Source: Acidothermus sp. (GTDB lineage: Bacteria; Actinomycetota; Actinomycetes; Acidothermales; Acidothermaceae). From it: a stretch of DNA of 64,000 bases. The DNA lies in assembly GCA_023512015.1 (NCBI GenBank), contig JAIMAI010000002.1:1-64000 (forward strand). The letters are read 5' to 3'. Below the pieces are notes generated by a model. It saw only the letters and a program-made list of their open reading frames with translations. It was not told where the DNA came from and made no database searches. Positions 10,679 to 21,227 of the stretch are shown in pieces. Each line of letters begins with the position of its first letter. The stretch's first letter is position 1. Both the position numbers and the translations under genes were made by a program.

Positions 10679-13118
10679 CCTGTGCGGCCTCCAGCGCTGC
10701 CGGACGAACGGTGTCTCCAGTGACTCGGTAGGCGTCGTAGACGCCGTCGACGGCCCGCACCGCGCGGAGCACATGGCCGAGGTGGGTAGGGTCGCCCATC
10801 TCGAACGTGAACCGGTTGATGGCGACCCGGTCGCGCGTGGTGGTCACGGACGCCGCCAGGATGTTCACGTGCTGATCGGAGAGCACCTGGGTCAGGTCGG
10901 CCAACAATCGGCTGCGGTCGAGGGCCTCCACCTGAATGACGACGAGGAAGACGGACCCCGCCCGCGGTGACCATTCGACGTCCACCGCCCTGCCGGGCTC
11001 GTTCGCCAGCATCGTCACCAAATTCACGCAATCACTGCGGTGCACCGACACCCCGTTGCCGCGAGTGACGAAGCCGCGAATCGCATCCCCGGGCACGGGA
11101 GTGCAACATCGAGCAAGTTTCACCCACACATCGCCCGCTCCCTTGACCACCACGCCCGGATCGCCGACCGGCCGAGCGCGGCGGACCCGCTGACGGGTCG
11201 GGGTGACGGCCTCCGCGATGTCCTCGACGGCTCCTTCCGCGCCACCCCGCGCCTGGAGCAGCCGTTGGACGACGGTCTGCGCCGTCACGTGCCCTTCACC
11301 GACCGCCGCGTACAGCGCGGAAACGTCGGTGTAGTGCATGTCGCGCGCCAGCGTGGCGAGCGCGTCGTCGGAGAGCAGGCGCTGCAGCGGAAGGTTCTGC
11401 CGACGCATCACCCGAGCGATCGCCTGTTTGCCGTTCTCTATCGCGTCTTCACGGCGTTCCTTGGCGAACCACTGGCGAATCTTGGTGCGGGCGCGGGCGC
11501 TCTTGACGAAGGTGAGCCAGTCCCGACTCGGCCCGGCGCCGGGCGCTTTCGAGGTGAAAATCTCGACGACGTCACCGTTGTCGAGGGCGCTGTCCAGCGG
11601 GACGAGCCGTCCGTTGACCCGCGCACCGATGCAGCGGTGCCCGACTTCGGTGTGCACGGCGTACGCGAAATCGACCGGTGTCGCTCCTTGCGGTAGGGCG
11701 AGCACATCACCCTTGGGAGTGAAGACGTAGACCTCGTTGCCTTGAATGTCGAACCGCAGGGATTCGAGGAATTCGCCGGGATCGGCGGCTTCTTTCTGCC
11801 AGTCCAGGAGTTGGCGCAGCCAGGCCATGTCGTTTCCGGAACCTTTGCCGCCCGATCCGGTCGCTTCCTCCTTGTACTTCCAGTGGGCGGCGATGCCGTA
11901 CTCGGCCCTCCGGTGCATCGCGTGCGTGCGAATCTGCACCTCCACCGGCTTGCCTTCCGGTCCGATGACCGTGGTGTGCAACGACTGGTACAGGTTGAAC
12001 TTGGGCATCGCGATGAAGTCCTTGAACCGGCCGGGAACCGGGTTCCACGTAGCGTGGATGATGCCGAGCGCGGCATAACAATCGCGCACCGTATCGACGA
12101 GGACGCGGACCCCCACCAGGTCATAGATATCCGCGAAATCACGGCCCCGTACGATCATTTTTTGATAGATGGAGTAGTAGTGTTTCGGACGCCCCGTGAC
12201 GATCGCTTTGATTTTCGCGGCACGTAATTGGGCGCTCACCTGCTCGATGATGTTCGCGAGGTAGGTGTCCCGACTCGGCGCGCGTTCCGCGACGAGTCGG
12301 GCGATTTCCTCGTACCGTTTGGGAAAAAGCGTGGCGAAGGAAAGGTCTTCCAATTCCCATTTCAGGGTGTTCATGCCGAGCCGATGGGCGAGCGGAGCAT
12401 AGATTTCCAGCGTCTCGCGCGCCTTGCGTTCCTGCTTCTCCGGCGGCAGATACCGCAGGGTGCGCATGTTGTGCAATCGGTCGGCGAGTTTCAAGACGAG
12501 CACCCGCGGGTCCCGGGCCATCGCGACGACCATTTTCCGCACGGTTTCGACGGTGGCCGCATCGCCGTACTTGACCCGGTCCAGTTTCGTCACACCGTCG
12601 ACCAGCGAGGCTACTTCGTCTCCGAAATCACGGCGGAGCTGGTCGAGGGTGTAGGTGGTGTCCTCCACCGTGTCGTGCAACAACGCCGCCACGATGGTCG
12701 GTGGGGTCATCCCGAGCTCGGCGAGGATCGTGGCCACCGCCAGCGGATGGGTGATGTAGGGGTCGCCGCTCTTGCGGAGCTGGCCGCGGTGGTAGAACTC
12801 GGCGACCTCGTACGCCCGCTGCACGTCGCGGACGTCGGCCTTCGGGTGGTTGGCGCGGATCGTGCGGATGAGCGGTTCCAGCACCCCGTTGTCGCTTCCG
12901 CGCTGAGCGGCAAGTCGGGCCAATCGGCTGCGGACCCGTCGGGTGGCCGAGGACGGGTTCGGCGACTCGGCTCCGTCGCTCGACGACGCAGGTGCGCTGC
13001 GGTCGTCCCCCAGCGAGTTCACCGGCGCTGCGGGAGGCAGCCCGGGCTCAGCGGAGCCCGCCGGGACGACGTCGACCAGGGCGCCCGCGGCGCCGTCCGG
13101 ACCGAATTCCTGCTCCAC
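10641..13118 (-). CDS. relA: Bifunctional (p)ppGpp synthetase/hydrolase (Rel)
   Basis: 825 residues. The GTG start at 13118 has GAGGAG nine bases upstream. After a disordered lead of about 75 residues comes the HD hydrolase domain with HDTVED at 148-153. The synthetase domain contains [20 protein letters not shown], then a TGS domain ([20 protein letters not shown]), a zinc-finger-like segment with [11 protein letters not shown], and a C-terminal ACT domain ([20 protein letters not shown]). The intact HD box argues for a bifunctional Rel enzyme that both makes and destroys the stringent-response alarmone. It starts a long minus-strand block with apt and secF upstream. Its 3' end overlaps the FKBP gene by 38 bp. 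Confidence 0.97.
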   Translation of the reverse strand: MEQEFGPDGAAGALVDVVPAGSAEPGLPPAAPVNSLGDDRSAPASSSDGAESPNPSSATRRVRSRLARLAAQRGSDNGVLEPLIRTIRANHPKADVRDVQRAYEVAEFYHRGQLRKSGDPYITHPLAVATILAELGMTPPTIVAALLHDTVEDTTYTLDQLRRDFGDEVASLVDGVTKLDRVKYGDAATVETVRKMVVAMARDPRVLVLKLADRLHNMRTLRYLPPEKQERKARETLEIYAPLAHRLGMNTLKWELEDLSFATLFPKRYEEIARLVAERAPSRDTYLANIIEQVSAQLRAAKIKAIVTGRPKHYYSIYQKMIVRGRDFADIYDLVGVRVLVDTVRDCYAALGIIHATWNPVPGRFKDFIAMPKFNLYQSLHTTVIGPEGKPVEVQIRTHAMHRRAEYGIAAHWKYKEEATGSGGKGSGNDMAWLRQLLDWQKEAADPGEFLESLRFDIQGNEVYVFTPKGDVLALPQGATPVDFAYAVHTEVGHRCIGARVNGRLVPLDSALDNGDVVEIFTSKAPGAGPSRDWLTFVKSARARTKIRQWFAKERREDAIENGKQAIARVMRRQNLPLQRLLSDDALATLARDMHYTDVSALYAAVGEGHVTAQTVVQRLLQARGGAEGAVEDIAEAVTPTRQRVRRARPVGDPGVVVKGAGDVWVKLARCCTPVPGDAIRGFVTRGNGVSVHRSDCVNLVTMLANEPGRAVDVEWSPRAGSVFLVVIQVEALDRSRLLADLTQVLSDQHVNILAASVTTTRDRVAINRFTFEMGDPTHLGHVLRAVRAVDGVYDAYRVTGDTVRPAALEAAQAKASGSATGSRA

Positions 13119-13250
13119 CGTCGATTGCTCCTCACGCGCCGTGACGACCAGTCTATCGGCGGAGCGGATCGAAACGAGATCGACGAACGGACGGCGGCCG
13201 AGACGCGGCGAACGGCAGGAAGCGGCAGCGACGTCGGGTCGCGGCAGCCC

Positions 13251-13790
13251 TCAGAGGCGGAGCAGGGTGTGCATCATCTGCTCGGGCAGCCGAGCACGGC
13301 CCCCCAACGCGGAGAGCTCGATCAGGAAGGAAAGCCCGATCGGGTCGGCGTTCGCCTGCCGGATGAGATCCAGGGCCGCAGCGGCGGTCCCTCCGGTGGC
13401 CAGCACGTCGTCCACGACGAGAACCCGGTCGCCGGGGCGAAACGCATCCACGTGCACCTCGATGGTGGCGCTTCCGTACTCCAAGGCGTACGAGGCGTGC
13501 AGCGTCTGATAGGGCAGTTTGCCCTTCTTGCGCATCGGGACGAAGCCGGCGCGCAGGTGGTAGGCGACGGGTGCAGCAAGGATGAAACCGCGCGCTTCGA
13601 TTCCGACGACCTTGTCGACGCCTCCAGAACGCCACGGTTGGACGAGTGCATCCACCACTGCGGCGAAGGCCGTGGGATCGGCGAGGAGGGGGGTGATATC
13701 CCGGAAGAGGACACCCGGGGTGGGATAGTCCGGGATGTCACGGACGTGGCGCGCGACCAGCTCTGCGATATCGGCTGCAGGCGACGTCAT
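13251..13790 (-). CDS. apt: Adenine phosphoribosyltransferase
   Basis: 179 residues. The PRPP-binding loop reads RVLVVDDVLATGGTAAA, and the N-terminal part has PGVLFRDITPLLADP and the purine-side motif VVGIEARGFILAAPVA. KKGKLPYQTLHASYALEYG is the flexible catalytic loop. The enzyme salvages adenine to AMP using PRPP. It sits 13 bp after secF and about 130 bp before relA, the standard secF-apt-relA order, so purine salvage and alarmone metabolism may be co-transcribed. Confidence 0.96.
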   Translation of the reverse strand: MTSPAADIAELVARHVRDIPDYPTPGVLFRDITPLLADPTAFAAVVDALVQPWRSGGVDKVVGIEARGFILAAPVAYHLRAGFVPMRKKGKLPYQTLHASYALEYGSATIEVHVDAFRPGDRVLVVDDVLATGGTAAAALDLIRQANADPIGLSFLIELSALGGRARLPEQMMHTLLRL

Positions 13791-13803
13791 CGCCGTCGTC
13801 CGT

Positions 13804-15009
13804 TCACCGACGCCGCTTCTTGCCGGACGGACGGCCCGAACGCCGCCGACTCGATGCCGGTTGACGCCGCTGCACGCCCGCCGACGACATGCCCGCCGTG
13901 GCAGGACTATCGCCTGCGCTTTCCGCTGCGCCCGGGGCGGGAGCAGCGGCCGCCGCGGCGTTCTCCGCGCTCCCAGCCGGTGCGGACGACGCGACGGCGC
14001 CCGCCACGGCCGGGACGGTGGCCGGAATGCGACCGCCGTACCGGGTGGCGACCCGTTTGGCGAGGGCCTGGAATTGCGGTTCCCGTTCCTTGAGCAGCGC
14101 CACGATCGGCGTCGCGACGAAAATCGACGAATACGTGCCGGTGGCCAAACCGATGAAGAGGGCGAGCGCGAGGTCTTTCAAGGAGCCGGCGCCGAGCAGC
14201 CCGGCGCCGACGAACAGCAGCGACGCGACCGGCAACAAAGCGATCACCGAGGTGTTGATGGACCGGGCCAACGTCTGGTTGACCGCGAGGTTCGCCGCTT
14301 GGCTGTAGGTCATACGGCTTCCCCCCACGATGTCGCGGGTGTTCTCACGCACCTTGTCGAACACCACGACCGTGTCGTACAGCGAATACCCGAGGATCGT
14401 GAGCAGACCGATGACGGTCGCCGGGGTGACGTCGAACCCGACCAGGGCGTAAATACCGACCGTGATGACCAAGTCGTGGAGCAAAGCGATCATGGCGCTG
14501 ATCGCCATCTTCCACTCATATCGCAGCGAGAGATAGATGACGACCGCGATGAGGAAGACGATGAGGCTCTGTACCGCCTTGTTGGTGATTTGCTTCCCCC
14601 AGCTCGCCCCGACCGTGGTGGTGGAGACCTGATTGGCGCTCACCCCAAGCTTGCCGGTGATGGCCTGCACCACCGCGTCGGCGTGGGCTTTGTCGAGCGG
14701 TTTTGTCTCGACCTGGAAGGTCGGCTCCCCGACTCCGACCCGACTCAGGTGTTGGACGACGGGGTCGCTGACACCCGCCCCAGCGACGACGTCACGCACT
14801 TGGGAGGTGGAATAACCCTTGTCCGGGAAGCTGAACTGCGTTCCGCCTTTGAATTCCAGACCGAGGTGGAGCCCCCGCACCCCGAGACCGATTAGTCCGA
14901 CGATGATAACGATCCCGGAGATGGTGAACCAGCGGCGCCATCTCCCGACGAAGTCGAAGGAGACCTGGCCGGTGTACAGCCCGTGGCCCAGGGCTCCGAG
15001 TTTGCTCAT
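13804..15009 (-). CDS. secF: Protein translocase accessory subunit SecF
   Basis: 401 residues, start ATG with AAAGGA seven bases upstream. The first membrane helix (RRWFTISGIVIIVGLIGL) is followed by the periplasmic P1 segment starting LGLEFKGGTQFSFPD. A membrane domain of about five helices carries GVDVTPATVIGLLTILGYSLYD-type SecF signatures (seen as GYSLYDTVVVFDKVREN). The tail of about 80 residues is Ala/Pro-rich then strongly basic (QPASSRRRSGRPSGKKRRR) and longer than in many SecF proteins. SecF works with SecD and YajC to complete protein export using the proton gradient. secD lies 27 bp upstream. Confidence 0.95.
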   Translation of the reverse strand: MSKLGALGHGLYTGQVSFDFVGRWRRWFTISGIVIIVGLIGLGVRGLHLGLEFKGGTQFSFPDKGYSTSQVRDVVAGAGVSDPVVQHLSRVGVGEPTFQVETKPLDKAHADAVVQAITGKLGVSANQVSTTTVGASWGKQITNKAVQSLIVFLIAVVIYLSLRYEWKMAISAMIALLHDLVITVGIYALVGFDVTPATVIGLLTILGYSLYDTVVVFDKVRENTRDIVGGSRMTYSQAANLAVNQTLARSINTSVIALLPVASLLFVGAGLLGAGSLKDLALALFIGLATGTYSSIFVATPIVALLKEREPQFQALAKRVATRYGGRIPATVPAVAGAVASSAPAGSAENAAAAAAPAPGAAESAGDSPATAGMSSAGVQRRQPASSRRRSGRPSGKKRRR

Positions 15010-15036
15010 CGACGCGTCCTTTCGTTCGCCGTCCGC

Positions 15037-16845
15037 TCAGACCCGCCTCACCGGCACCACACGCTGGGCCGCCGACGCCGTCCCCGGCAGCCGACTCACC
15101 CCGAGGTGCCCCGGATCCAAACCGGAGAGCCGGTGCCCGTTCCCGAAGAACGCCGTCCGCGCGAGCAAGGTGATGAGCGGCTTGGTGAAGGCAAAGACGA
15201 TGAACAAGTCGACGATCGTCGAAAGCCCGAGGGTGAAGGCGAAACCGCGCACGTCACCGACCGCCAGCCAGTACAAGATGATGGCCGCCAGCAACGACAC
15301 CAGGTCCGCCGAGACGATGGTGCGCCGCGCCCGCACCCAGCCTTTCTCCACCGCGCTGCGCAGCGTGTTGCCTTCGCGGATTTCATCACGCAGCCGCTCG
15401 AAGAAGACGACGAAGGAGTCCGCGGTCACGCCCACCGCGACGATGAGACCCGCGATTCCGGCGAGGGTCAAGGTGTACCCGATGCCCTGGCCGAGCAGGA
15501 CGAGCAGCGGATATTGGATGGCCGCCGACAGCGCAAGACTGGCCACCGTGACCACCGCCAAACCGCGGTAGTAGAACACCGAATACAGCAGCACGAGGAT
15601 CAGTCCGATGATGCCGGCGAGTAATCCGGCGTGGAGTTCGGCGTTGCCGAGGGTCGCCGAGACGGTTTCGGCGGTCTGCTGCTCGAAGCGCAGCGGGAGA
15701 GCGCCGTATTTCAAGATATTCGCGAGGTCGTTGGCGGTTTTGTGGGTGAAATTACCGCTGATCTGCGTCTTGCCGTTGGGAATCGCCTCGGCGATGTACT
15801 CCGCGGACATGACCAGCCCGTCGAGCACGATCGCGGTGTCCTTGTTGACATTGGCCGCGGTGAATTTCGCCCAGCGGCTGGTAGCCCCGCTCTTGAAGGT
15901 GAGCTGGACGGTCCACTGCGTCCCGGTCTGCTGGTCGAGCTGAGCCGAAGCGCTCGCGATTTCCTTACCCTCGACGATCGTCGGGTAGAGCAGGAACCGG
16001 TACCACCCGCCGTCCACGTTGCCGCAGGTCACCAGGAATTTCGCGGGATCGTCGAACACCCCACCGCGCTGGTTCTCCGGTTTGGTGCAATCCAAGGCTT
16101 TGTACGCAGCGAGTTCCGCCGCGGTCGGGGCGAGTTCCGGATTCGGGGCCGCGTACCACCCGGGGTTCGCGGCACTACTCGGCGTCGGGGTGGGAGATGC
16201 CGCGCTCGGAGATGGGCTCGGCGAGGCTTGCGGGGAACCCGAGGCACCGGAAACCACCGCAGGCGTGGGGCTGGCCGCCTGGCGGACGAATCCGGCCAGT
16301 TCGATCTGCGGGGTAGCCTCCCCGAGACCGGCGGTGCTCGCGGAAGGACTCGGGGTGGGGCTGGACGTCGGCGTGGGCGAGGCGGGAGCAGACGGAGAGG
16401 GAGCGGGGCTGGGAGTGGGGGTCGGTGTGGGGAGCGCCGAGGAGTCCTGAACGGTCGCGCCGGTCATCGCGGGGTCGTTGGATTCGTAGACCTGACGAAT
16501 GCTGAGCAGCGCCGTCTCCCCGATCTTTTCGAGGACGCCCTGCTTGTCCTTGCCCGGAACCGCGACGACGATGTTGTTGCCTTCGGTGTGGACGTCGGCG
16601 TTGGCGACGCCGAATCCGTTGACCCGGTTCCGCATGATGTTGACGGCGGTGTTCAGTTCGCTCTGGGTCACCTTCTGGCCCGGTCCGGGTTTCGCCGCCA
16701 GCGTGACCATTGTCCCGCCCTCGAGATCGAGTCCGAGCTGCGGACCGAAATGCCCGGTCGCCGCCATACCGCCGTACAAAGCGGCCAACACTACGGCGAC
16801 CGTGAGCAGCCCCCGACTCGGTTTGGACCTCTTGGCGGGTGGCAC
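15037..16845 (-). CDS. secD: Protein translocase accessory subunit SecD
   Basis: 602 residues from a GTG with AAAGGGA upstream. The first membrane helix (GLLTVAVVLAALYGGMAA) leads to the SecD signature GLDLEGGTMVTLAAKPG. The large extracytoplasmic P1 domain is interrupted by Pro/Ser/Thr-rich low-complexity stretches at about residues 138-170 and 191-228. The C-terminal five-helix RND-like domain contains GIAGLIVAVGVTADSFVVFF and FERLRDEIREG. The reading frame is intact across the low-complexity part. SecD pairs with SecF to pull translocating proteins out of SecYEG. The C-terminus ends in a short basic tail. Confidence 0.95.
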   Translation of the reverse strand: MPPAKRSKPSRGLLTVAVVLAALYGGMAATGHFGPQLGLDLEGGTMVTLAAKPGPGQKVTQSELNTAVNIMRNRVNGFGVANADVHTEGNNIVVAVPGKDKQGVLEKIGETALLSIRQVYESNDPAMTGATVQDSSALPTPTPTPSPAPSPSAPASPTPTSSPTPSPSASTAGLGEATPQIELAGFVRQAASPTPAVVSGASGSPQASPSPSPSAASPTPTPSSAANPGWYAAPNPELAPTAAELAAYKALDCTKPENQRGGVFDDPAKFLVTCGNVDGGWYRFLLYPTIVEGKEIASASAQLDQQTGTQWTVQLTFKSGATSRWAKFTAANVNKDTAIVLDGLVMSAEYIAEAIPNGKTQISGNFTHKTANDLANILKYGALPLRFEQQTAETVSATLGNAELHAGLLAGIIGLILVLLYSVFYYRGLAVVTVASLALSAAIQYPLLVLLGQGIGYTLTLAGIAGLIVAVGVTADSFVVFFERLRDEIREGNTLRSAVEKGWVRARRTIVSADLVSLLAAIILYWLAVGDVRGFAFTLGLSTIVDLFIVFAFTKPLITLLARTAFFGNGHRLSGLDPGHLGVSRLPGTASAAQRVVPVRRV

Positions 16846-16976
16846 CGTCGTCCCTTTCCGTGGTCGTGTTCTTCAAGCGTGCGCGGCGCGTCTGCCGTCG
16901 GGCAGCCGACCTCCCCCAGGCGCGATCTCCGCCCCGCAGTATGGCGGACGGCGGCACGATCGGCGAGACCGGCCCC

Positions 16977-17345
16977 CTAGCGGCCGCTCACCGTCTGCTG
17001 CGGCGCACTCGCGTCGGGGCTGCCGACGTCGTCCGACGCGTCGGATCGCGCCTCGGGCGATTGGTCGAACGACTCGCCTGCGGCCGCAGGTTCCGTGTCG
17101 ACGGTACGCATCACCGCGGCTCGCATCAGGCGCACCACGACGCCGTCGGCGATTTCCAGTTCGAGGGAGTCATCGTCCAAGCTCACGATCGTGCCGTAGA
17201 AGCCGGACGTCGTGACGACGCGGGTCCCCGGCTCCAAGGAGCGCTGCAACGCGAGGGCCTGCTTTCGCCTGCGATTCTGCGGGACGATCAGTAGGAAGTA
17301 GAAGATCGCGACGATGATGATGAGGAAAAGGATCTGCTGTGGCAC
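16977..17345 (-). CDS. yajC: Preprotein translocase subunit YajC
   Basis: 122 residues from a GTG with AAGGAA five bases upstream. One N-terminal membrane helix (ILFLIIIVAIFYFLLIVPQ) is followed by the YajC cytoplasmic beta domain: RRRKQALALQRSLEPGTRVV and then TTSGFYGTIVSLDDDSLELE. The tail of about 40 residues is acidic and Ser/Asp/Ala-rich and not conserved. YajC joins SecDF in the holotranslocon. Position directly before secD is standard. About 166 bp separate it from ruvB upstream. Confidence 0.93.
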   Translation of the reverse strand: MPQQILFLIIIVAIFYFLLIVPQNRRRKQALALQRSLEPGTRVVTTSGFYGTIVSLDDDSLELEIADGVVVRLMRAAVMRTVDTEPAAAGESFDQSPEARSDASDDVGSPDASAPQQTVSGR

Positions 17346-17511
17346 GGGGGTTCCTTCCGGCGGGACGACCGCCTACACGTTCGAACGAGCAGGTGCCGAT
17401 GGCACTCATCGGCCGAGTCTAAGCGGTTCGACGCAGAGTTTTGAGCGGCGCGGCCCTTGCGGGCGCCACGGTAACCAGTTCGACATGGTCGGGAAGCGTC
17501 GTACGGGCCGG

Positions 17512-18606
17512 TCAGGAAACGTCGTCCGGCGCCAACTCCAAGGAGAGCTGCGGGAGTGAGGCGCCAAGAGCCTCCGGCGGTGGGGTGAGCCCCAGGTGTC
17601 GCCACGCTGCTGCGGTGGCGAGCCGGCCGCGCGGGGTGCGGATGAGGAACCCGGCTCTAAACAGGAAGGGTTCGGCGACTTCCTCCACGGTTTCCGGTTC
17701 CTCCCCCACCGCCACCGCGACCGTGCCCAGCCCCACGGGCCCGCCGCCGAAGCGGCGCACGAGCGCGTCGAGCACCGCCCGGTCGAGGCGGTCCAGCCCG
17801 TACTCGTCGACCTCGTAGACGGCGAGGGCGGCGGCGGCCACCTCCCGTGTGATCACACCGTCGGCGCGGACCTCCGCGAAATCCCGCACGCGGCGCAGCA
17901 GCCGGTTGGCGATCCTGGGCGTGCCGCGCGACCTGCTGGCGATCTCGGAAGCTCCTTCCGGGGTGAGCTGCACTCCAAGCAGCCTCGCCGAGCGGTGCAG
18001 GATGTGCTCCAGGTCGCTTGGGGTGTAGAAGTCGAGGTGGCCCACGAACCCGAAGCGGTCGCGAAGCGGGCCCGGCAGCAGCCCGGCCCTGGTGGTCGCT
18101 CCGATCAGGGTGAACGGCGCGAGATCGAGGGGGATCACCGAGGCTCCGGGGCCTTTGCCGACCACGACGTCGACCCGGAAGTCTTCCATCGCCAGGTACA
18201 GCATCTCCTCGGCCGGCCGGGCCATTCGGTGTATTTCGTCGACGAAGAGCACTTCCCCTTCGGTGAGCTGGGTGAGGACGGCGGCAAGATCCCCGGCGTG
18301 CTGGATCGCCGGCCCGCTTGTGATCCGAAGCGGTACACCCAACTCCGCGGCGACGATCATCGCGAGGGTGGTCTTGCCGAGCCCCGGCGGGCCGGACAGC
18401 AGGATGTGGTCGGCGGGCCGCCCGCGTCGCTTCGCACCGTCGAGGATGAGGGAGAGCTGGTCGCGGAGTCGGGTTTGGCCGACGAAATCGGCGAGCCTGC
18501 GGGGGCGAAGCGCCGCCTCAACAACCTGATCGTCGGCTGCGGCGTGGGCGTCGAGGAGGAGTCGAGCAGGTGTCGGTGTGTCCCGGTCTTCGAATCCGCT
18601 TGTCAT
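17512..18606 (-). CDS. ruvB: Holliday junction branch-migration helicase RuvB
   Basis: 364 residues. The N-terminal lead is slightly long (about 40 residues) before [18 protein letters not shown]. Walker A is [12 protein letters not shown], Walker [11 protein letters not shown], sensor 1 [20 protein letters not shown], and the C-terminal winged-helix domain ends near [17 protein letters not shown]. RuvB hexamers drive branch migration on RuvA-bound four-way junctions. The ATG at 18606 overlaps the ruvA stop as ATGA, so ruvC-ruvA-ruvB are translated in sequence. Confidence 0.97.
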   Translation of the reverse strand: MTSGFEDRDTPTPARLLLDAHAAADDQVVEAALRPRRLADFVGQTRLRDQLSLILDGAKRRGRPADHILLSGPPGLGKTTLAMIVAAELGVPLRITSGPAIQHAGDLAAVLTQLTEGEVLFVDEIHRMARPAEEMLYLAMEDFRVDVVVGKGPGASVIPLDLAPFTLIGATTRAGLLPGPLRDRFGFVGHLDFYTPSDLEHILHRSARLLGVQLTPEGASEIASRSRGTPRIANRLLRRVRDFAEVRADGVITREVAAAALAVYEVDEYGLDRLDRAVLDALVRRFGGGPVGLGTVAVAVGEEPETVEEVAEPFLFRAGFLIRTPRGRLATAAAWRHLGLTPPPEALGASLPQLSLELAPDDVS

Positions 18607-19196
18607 GGCCGCCTCAAGAAAGCGAGGGCGCGGCGAAGGAGGTCCGCGGTATCCGCGGCGCCCGCTTCTGCGATCTCCGCAGCGAGCGCTGAGGTCGCCT
18701 CATCGGCTTGGCGTGCGGTGTAGCCGAGGTTGAGCAGACCGGCGTGGACCACTTCCCGCCACCCCGCGCCGACACCGCCGCCGTCCGCGGCAGACGGTGC
18801 TGTCAGGCGATCCTTCAGCTCCAAGATGATCTTCTGGGCGGTTTTGCGGCCGATCCCGGGGACGAGGGCGAGAGCGGCGACGTCCTCTTTGGCGACCGCA
18901 GCGCGCAGCGCCTCCGGCGAATGCACGCCGAGCATGGCAAGCGCAAGCCGCGGCCCGACTCCGCTGGCGGTCTGCAGGAGTTCGAAGACCACCCGTTCGT
19001 CGTCGTCCGCGAAACCATACAGGGTGAGCGAATCCTCCCGGACCACCAGCGAGGTCGCCAGCCGCACGACCTCCCCGACCCGGGCTTTGGCGATGGTCGC
19101 CGGAGTGGCGAGCAGCTGCACGCCGAAACCCCCCACCTCGACCACGACCGCTTCGGGGGAGACGGCCGCGACTCGACCGCGCACAAAAGAGATCAC
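18603..19196 (-). CDS. ruvA: Holliday junction DNA-binding protein RuvA
   Basis: 197 residues. The GTG at 19196 was chosen over the ATG six bases upstream: it gives the canonical start ISFVRGRV, has GGAGG six bases before it, and overlaps the ruvC stop as GTGA. Domain I (OB fold) is followed by tandem helix-hairpin-helix motifs including [17 protein letters not shown] and [20 protein letters not shown], then a flexible linker and domain III, which contacts RuvB. RuvA holds the four-way junction open. It sits between ruvC and ruvB with 4-bp overlaps on both sides. Confidence 0.96.
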   Translation of the reverse strand: MISFVRGRVAAVSPEAVVVEVGGFGVQLLATPATIAKARVGEVVRLATSLVVREDSLTLYGFADDDERVVFELLQTASGVGPRLALAMLGVHSPEALRAAVAKEDVAALALVPGIGRKTAQKIILELKDRLTAPSAADGGGVGAGWREVVHAGLLNLGYTARQADEATSALAAEIAEAGAADTADLLRRALAFLRRP

Positions 19197-19708
19197 GACC
19201 ATCCTCCGACCGCGAGCCGATCAAGGGCCGCTCCGCGCCACAGCTGGCAGATCGCCAGCGCGAGGGCGTCTGTGGCATCCGGGGGGGCCACCAACCCCGG
19301 GGTGCAAAGAAGTCTTCGGACCATGAACGCGACTTGCGATTTGTCGGCCCGCCCGTGGCCGGTGACCGCGGCCTTCACTTCGCTCGGGGTATGGACGGCG
19401 ACGGGAATCCCCCGCCTACTCGCCGCAGCGATCGCCATCGCGGCGGCCTGAGCGGTTCCCATGACCGTACGCACGTTGTGCTGGCTGAAGACCCGCTCCA
19501 CCGCGAGCACGTCGGGGCGGCTCCGCGCAATCCAGTCCGCGACCGCCGTCTCGACGGTAAGCAGCCGCTCCCCAAGCGGCAGGTCGGACGGCGTGCGCAC
19601 GACGTCCACCCCCACCAGCCGCGCCACGCCCGGCCGCCCCTCGACGACCCCGATGCCGCAGCGGGTCAGACCCGGATCGATCCCGATCACCCGGCGCGTC
19701 GAACGCAT
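19193..19708 (-). CDS. ruvC: Crossover junction endodeoxyribonuclease RuvC
   Basis: 171 residues, typical length. The acidic catalytic residues are visible in order: [12 protein letters not shown] (first Asp), [20 protein letters not shown] (Glu) and [15 protein letters not shown] (two Asp). RuvC cuts the Holliday junction symmetrically after RuvAB branch migration. It begins the ruvCAB run; the yebC gene ends about 64 bp upstream on the same strand, as in mycobacteria and streptomycetes. Confidence 0.97.
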   Translation of the reverse strand: MRSTRRVIGIDPGLTRCGIGVVEGRPGVARLVGVDVVRTPSDLPLGERLLTVETAVADWIARSRPDVLAVERVFSQHNVRTVMGTAQAAAMAIAAASRRGIPVAVHTPSEVKAAVTGHGRADKSQVAFMVRRLLCTPGLVAPPDATDALALAICQLWRGAALDRLAVGGWS

Positions 19709-19772
19709 GTTCGGAAGCTTAGTGGGCGCCGCTTGCGGCTCCGGCTCGCCACGCCGTACGCCGCCGGGCAGT

Positions 19773-20519
19773 TCAGACCTCAGCGAGAACGGAGTCGGAG
19801 ATGTCGAAGTTGGCCCACACCGCTTGGACGTCGTCGCAATCTTCCAACGCTTCGATGAGCCGGAGAACCTTGCGGGCGGTGTCGTCGTCCAACGGCACGT
19901 TCACCGTCGGCTGCCACGCGACTTCGGCGGATTCCGGCTCGATCCCCGCGGCGCTGAGCGCCGCCCGCACGGCACCGAGGTCGGACGGCTCGCTCACGAT
20001 CTCGAAGGACTCGCCGAGGTCGTTCACCTCTTCCGCCCCGGCGTCGAGGACAGCCGCCAAGACGTCGTCTTCGCTGCGACCATCCTTCGGCACGATCACG
20101 ATGCCCTTACGGTTGAACAGATACGCCACCGAGCCGGGGTCGGCCATGCTCCCCCCGTTACGGGTCATGGTGGTCCGTACCTCGGACGCCGCCCGGTTGC
20201 GGTTGTCGGTCAGACACTCGATCAGCAGCGCCACCCCACCGGGGCCGTACCCCTCATAGGTGATCGGCTCCCAGTCGGTGCCACCCGCTTCGAGGCCGGC
20301 ACCGCGGCGGATCGCCCGTTCGATGTTGTCGTTGGGAACCGACTGGCTCCGAGCTTTCGCGATCGCGTCCGCGAGCGTGGGGTTACCGGCCGGGTCCGCG
20401 CCGCCGACCCGAGCGGCGACCTCGATGTTTTTGATCAACTTGGCGAAGAGCTTGCCACGGCGGGCGTCGATCACCGCTTTCTTGTGTTTCGTGGTGGCCC
20501 ACTTCGAGTGACCGCTCAT
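19773..20519 (-). CDS. yebC: YebC/PmpR-family protein (probable translation/transcription factor)
   Basis: 248 residues, start [20 protein letters not shown] with AAGGGA upstream; the frame extends a further 11 codons but without family similarity. YebC hallmarks include [36 protein letters not shown] and [20 protein letters not shown]. Members were described as transcriptional regulators, and more recent work links YebC proteins to relief of ribosome stalling at proline-rich sequences. Which role applies here is not determinable. Proline-rich SecD and Ldt proteins in this window would be plausible clients, which is speculation. It lies between pdxT and ruvC. Confidence 0.93.
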   Translation of the reverse strand: MSGHSKWATTKHKKAVIDARRGKLFAKLIKNIEVAARVGGADPAGNPTLADAIAKARSQSVPNDNIERAIRRGAGLEAGGTDWEPITYEGYGPGGVALLIECLTDNRNRAASEVRTTMTRNGGSMADPGSVAYLFNRKGIVIVPKDGRSEDDVLAAVLDAGAEEVNDLGESFEIVSEPSDLGAVRAALSAAGIEPESAEVAWQPTVNVPLDDDTARKVLRLIEALEDCDDVQAVWANFDISDSVLAEV

Positions 20520-20572
20520 CGTCGTCCCTTCGTTCCGTTGCTGGGCCCGCAAGTCGGGCAGCGTCCAACCCG

Positions 20573-21214
20573 CTAGCGAGAGGCCGCGACCTGCCCGATC
20601 ACCGTGGAGACGAACGCAGCGTGCAACCGGCGATCCGCGGTGATCTCAGGGTGGAAGGCCGTGGCGAGAATCGCCCCCTGCCGGACGGCGACGATCCTAC
20701 CGGCGTACCGGCCGTCGGGGATGCGCGCGAGGACCTCCACCTGCGGGCCGACCTCCTCCACCCACGGCGCCCGGATGAAGACGGCGCGCAACGGGCCGCC
20801 GTCCAGCCCAGCAACCGGAAGATCGGCCTCGAAGGAGTCGACCTGACGGCCGAAGGCGTTGCGGCGGACGGTGATATCCAGACCTCCGAGGGTGGTCTGA
20901 CCGGGAGCGGCGTCGGCGACTTGATCGGCGAGCAGGATGAGGCCGGCGCACGAACCGAAGACCGGCATCCCCGCGGCGATCCGCCGGCGCAGCGGTTCCC
21001 ACAATTCGAACGCCCGGGCCAACTTTTCGATCGTCGTCGACTCCCCGCCAGGAAGCACGAGCGCTTCGACTGCGGCGAGCTCGGCGGGACGGCGTACCGG
21101 GACCGGCTCCGCTCCGACGTCCGCCAGCGCAGCCAGGTGCTCCCGCACATCCCCCTGCAGGGCGAGGACGCCGACGCGGACCGCCGCTTCCGGACGTACC
21201 ACCGCGGAGCTCAT
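20573..21214 (-). CDS. pdxT: Pyridoxal 5'-phosphate synthase glutaminase subunit PdxT
   Basis: About 213 residues from the ATG at 21214; a GTG at 21238 would add eight residues and overlap the pdxS stop. Neither start has a clear ribosome site. Class I glutaminase features are [14 protein letters not shown], the nucleophile Cys in [11 protein letters not shown], and the His/Glu pair in [15 protein letters not shown]. PdxT supplies ammonia from glutamine to PdxS for making PLP from ribose 5-phosphate and glyceraldehyde 3-phosphate. pdxS is immediately upstream, as in the mycobacterial locus. Confidence 0.95.
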   Translation of the reverse strand: MSSAVVRPEAAVRVGVLALQGDVREHLAALADVGAEPVPVRRPAELAAVEALVLPGGESTTIEKLARAFELWEPLRRRIAAGMPVFGSCAGLILLADQVADAAPGQTTLGGLDITVRRNAFGRQVDSFEADLPVAGLDGGPLRAVFIRAPWVEEVGPQVEVLARIPDGRYAGRIVAVRQGAILATAFHPEITADRRLHAAFVSTVIGQVAASR

Positions 21215-21227
21215 GGATGGGTCGAGA

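Noticed and set aside
12228-14093. 621-codon plus-strand frame opposite relA, apt and secF
   Set aside because: It crosses three well-supported genes and an intergenic gap with no ribosome site or domain.
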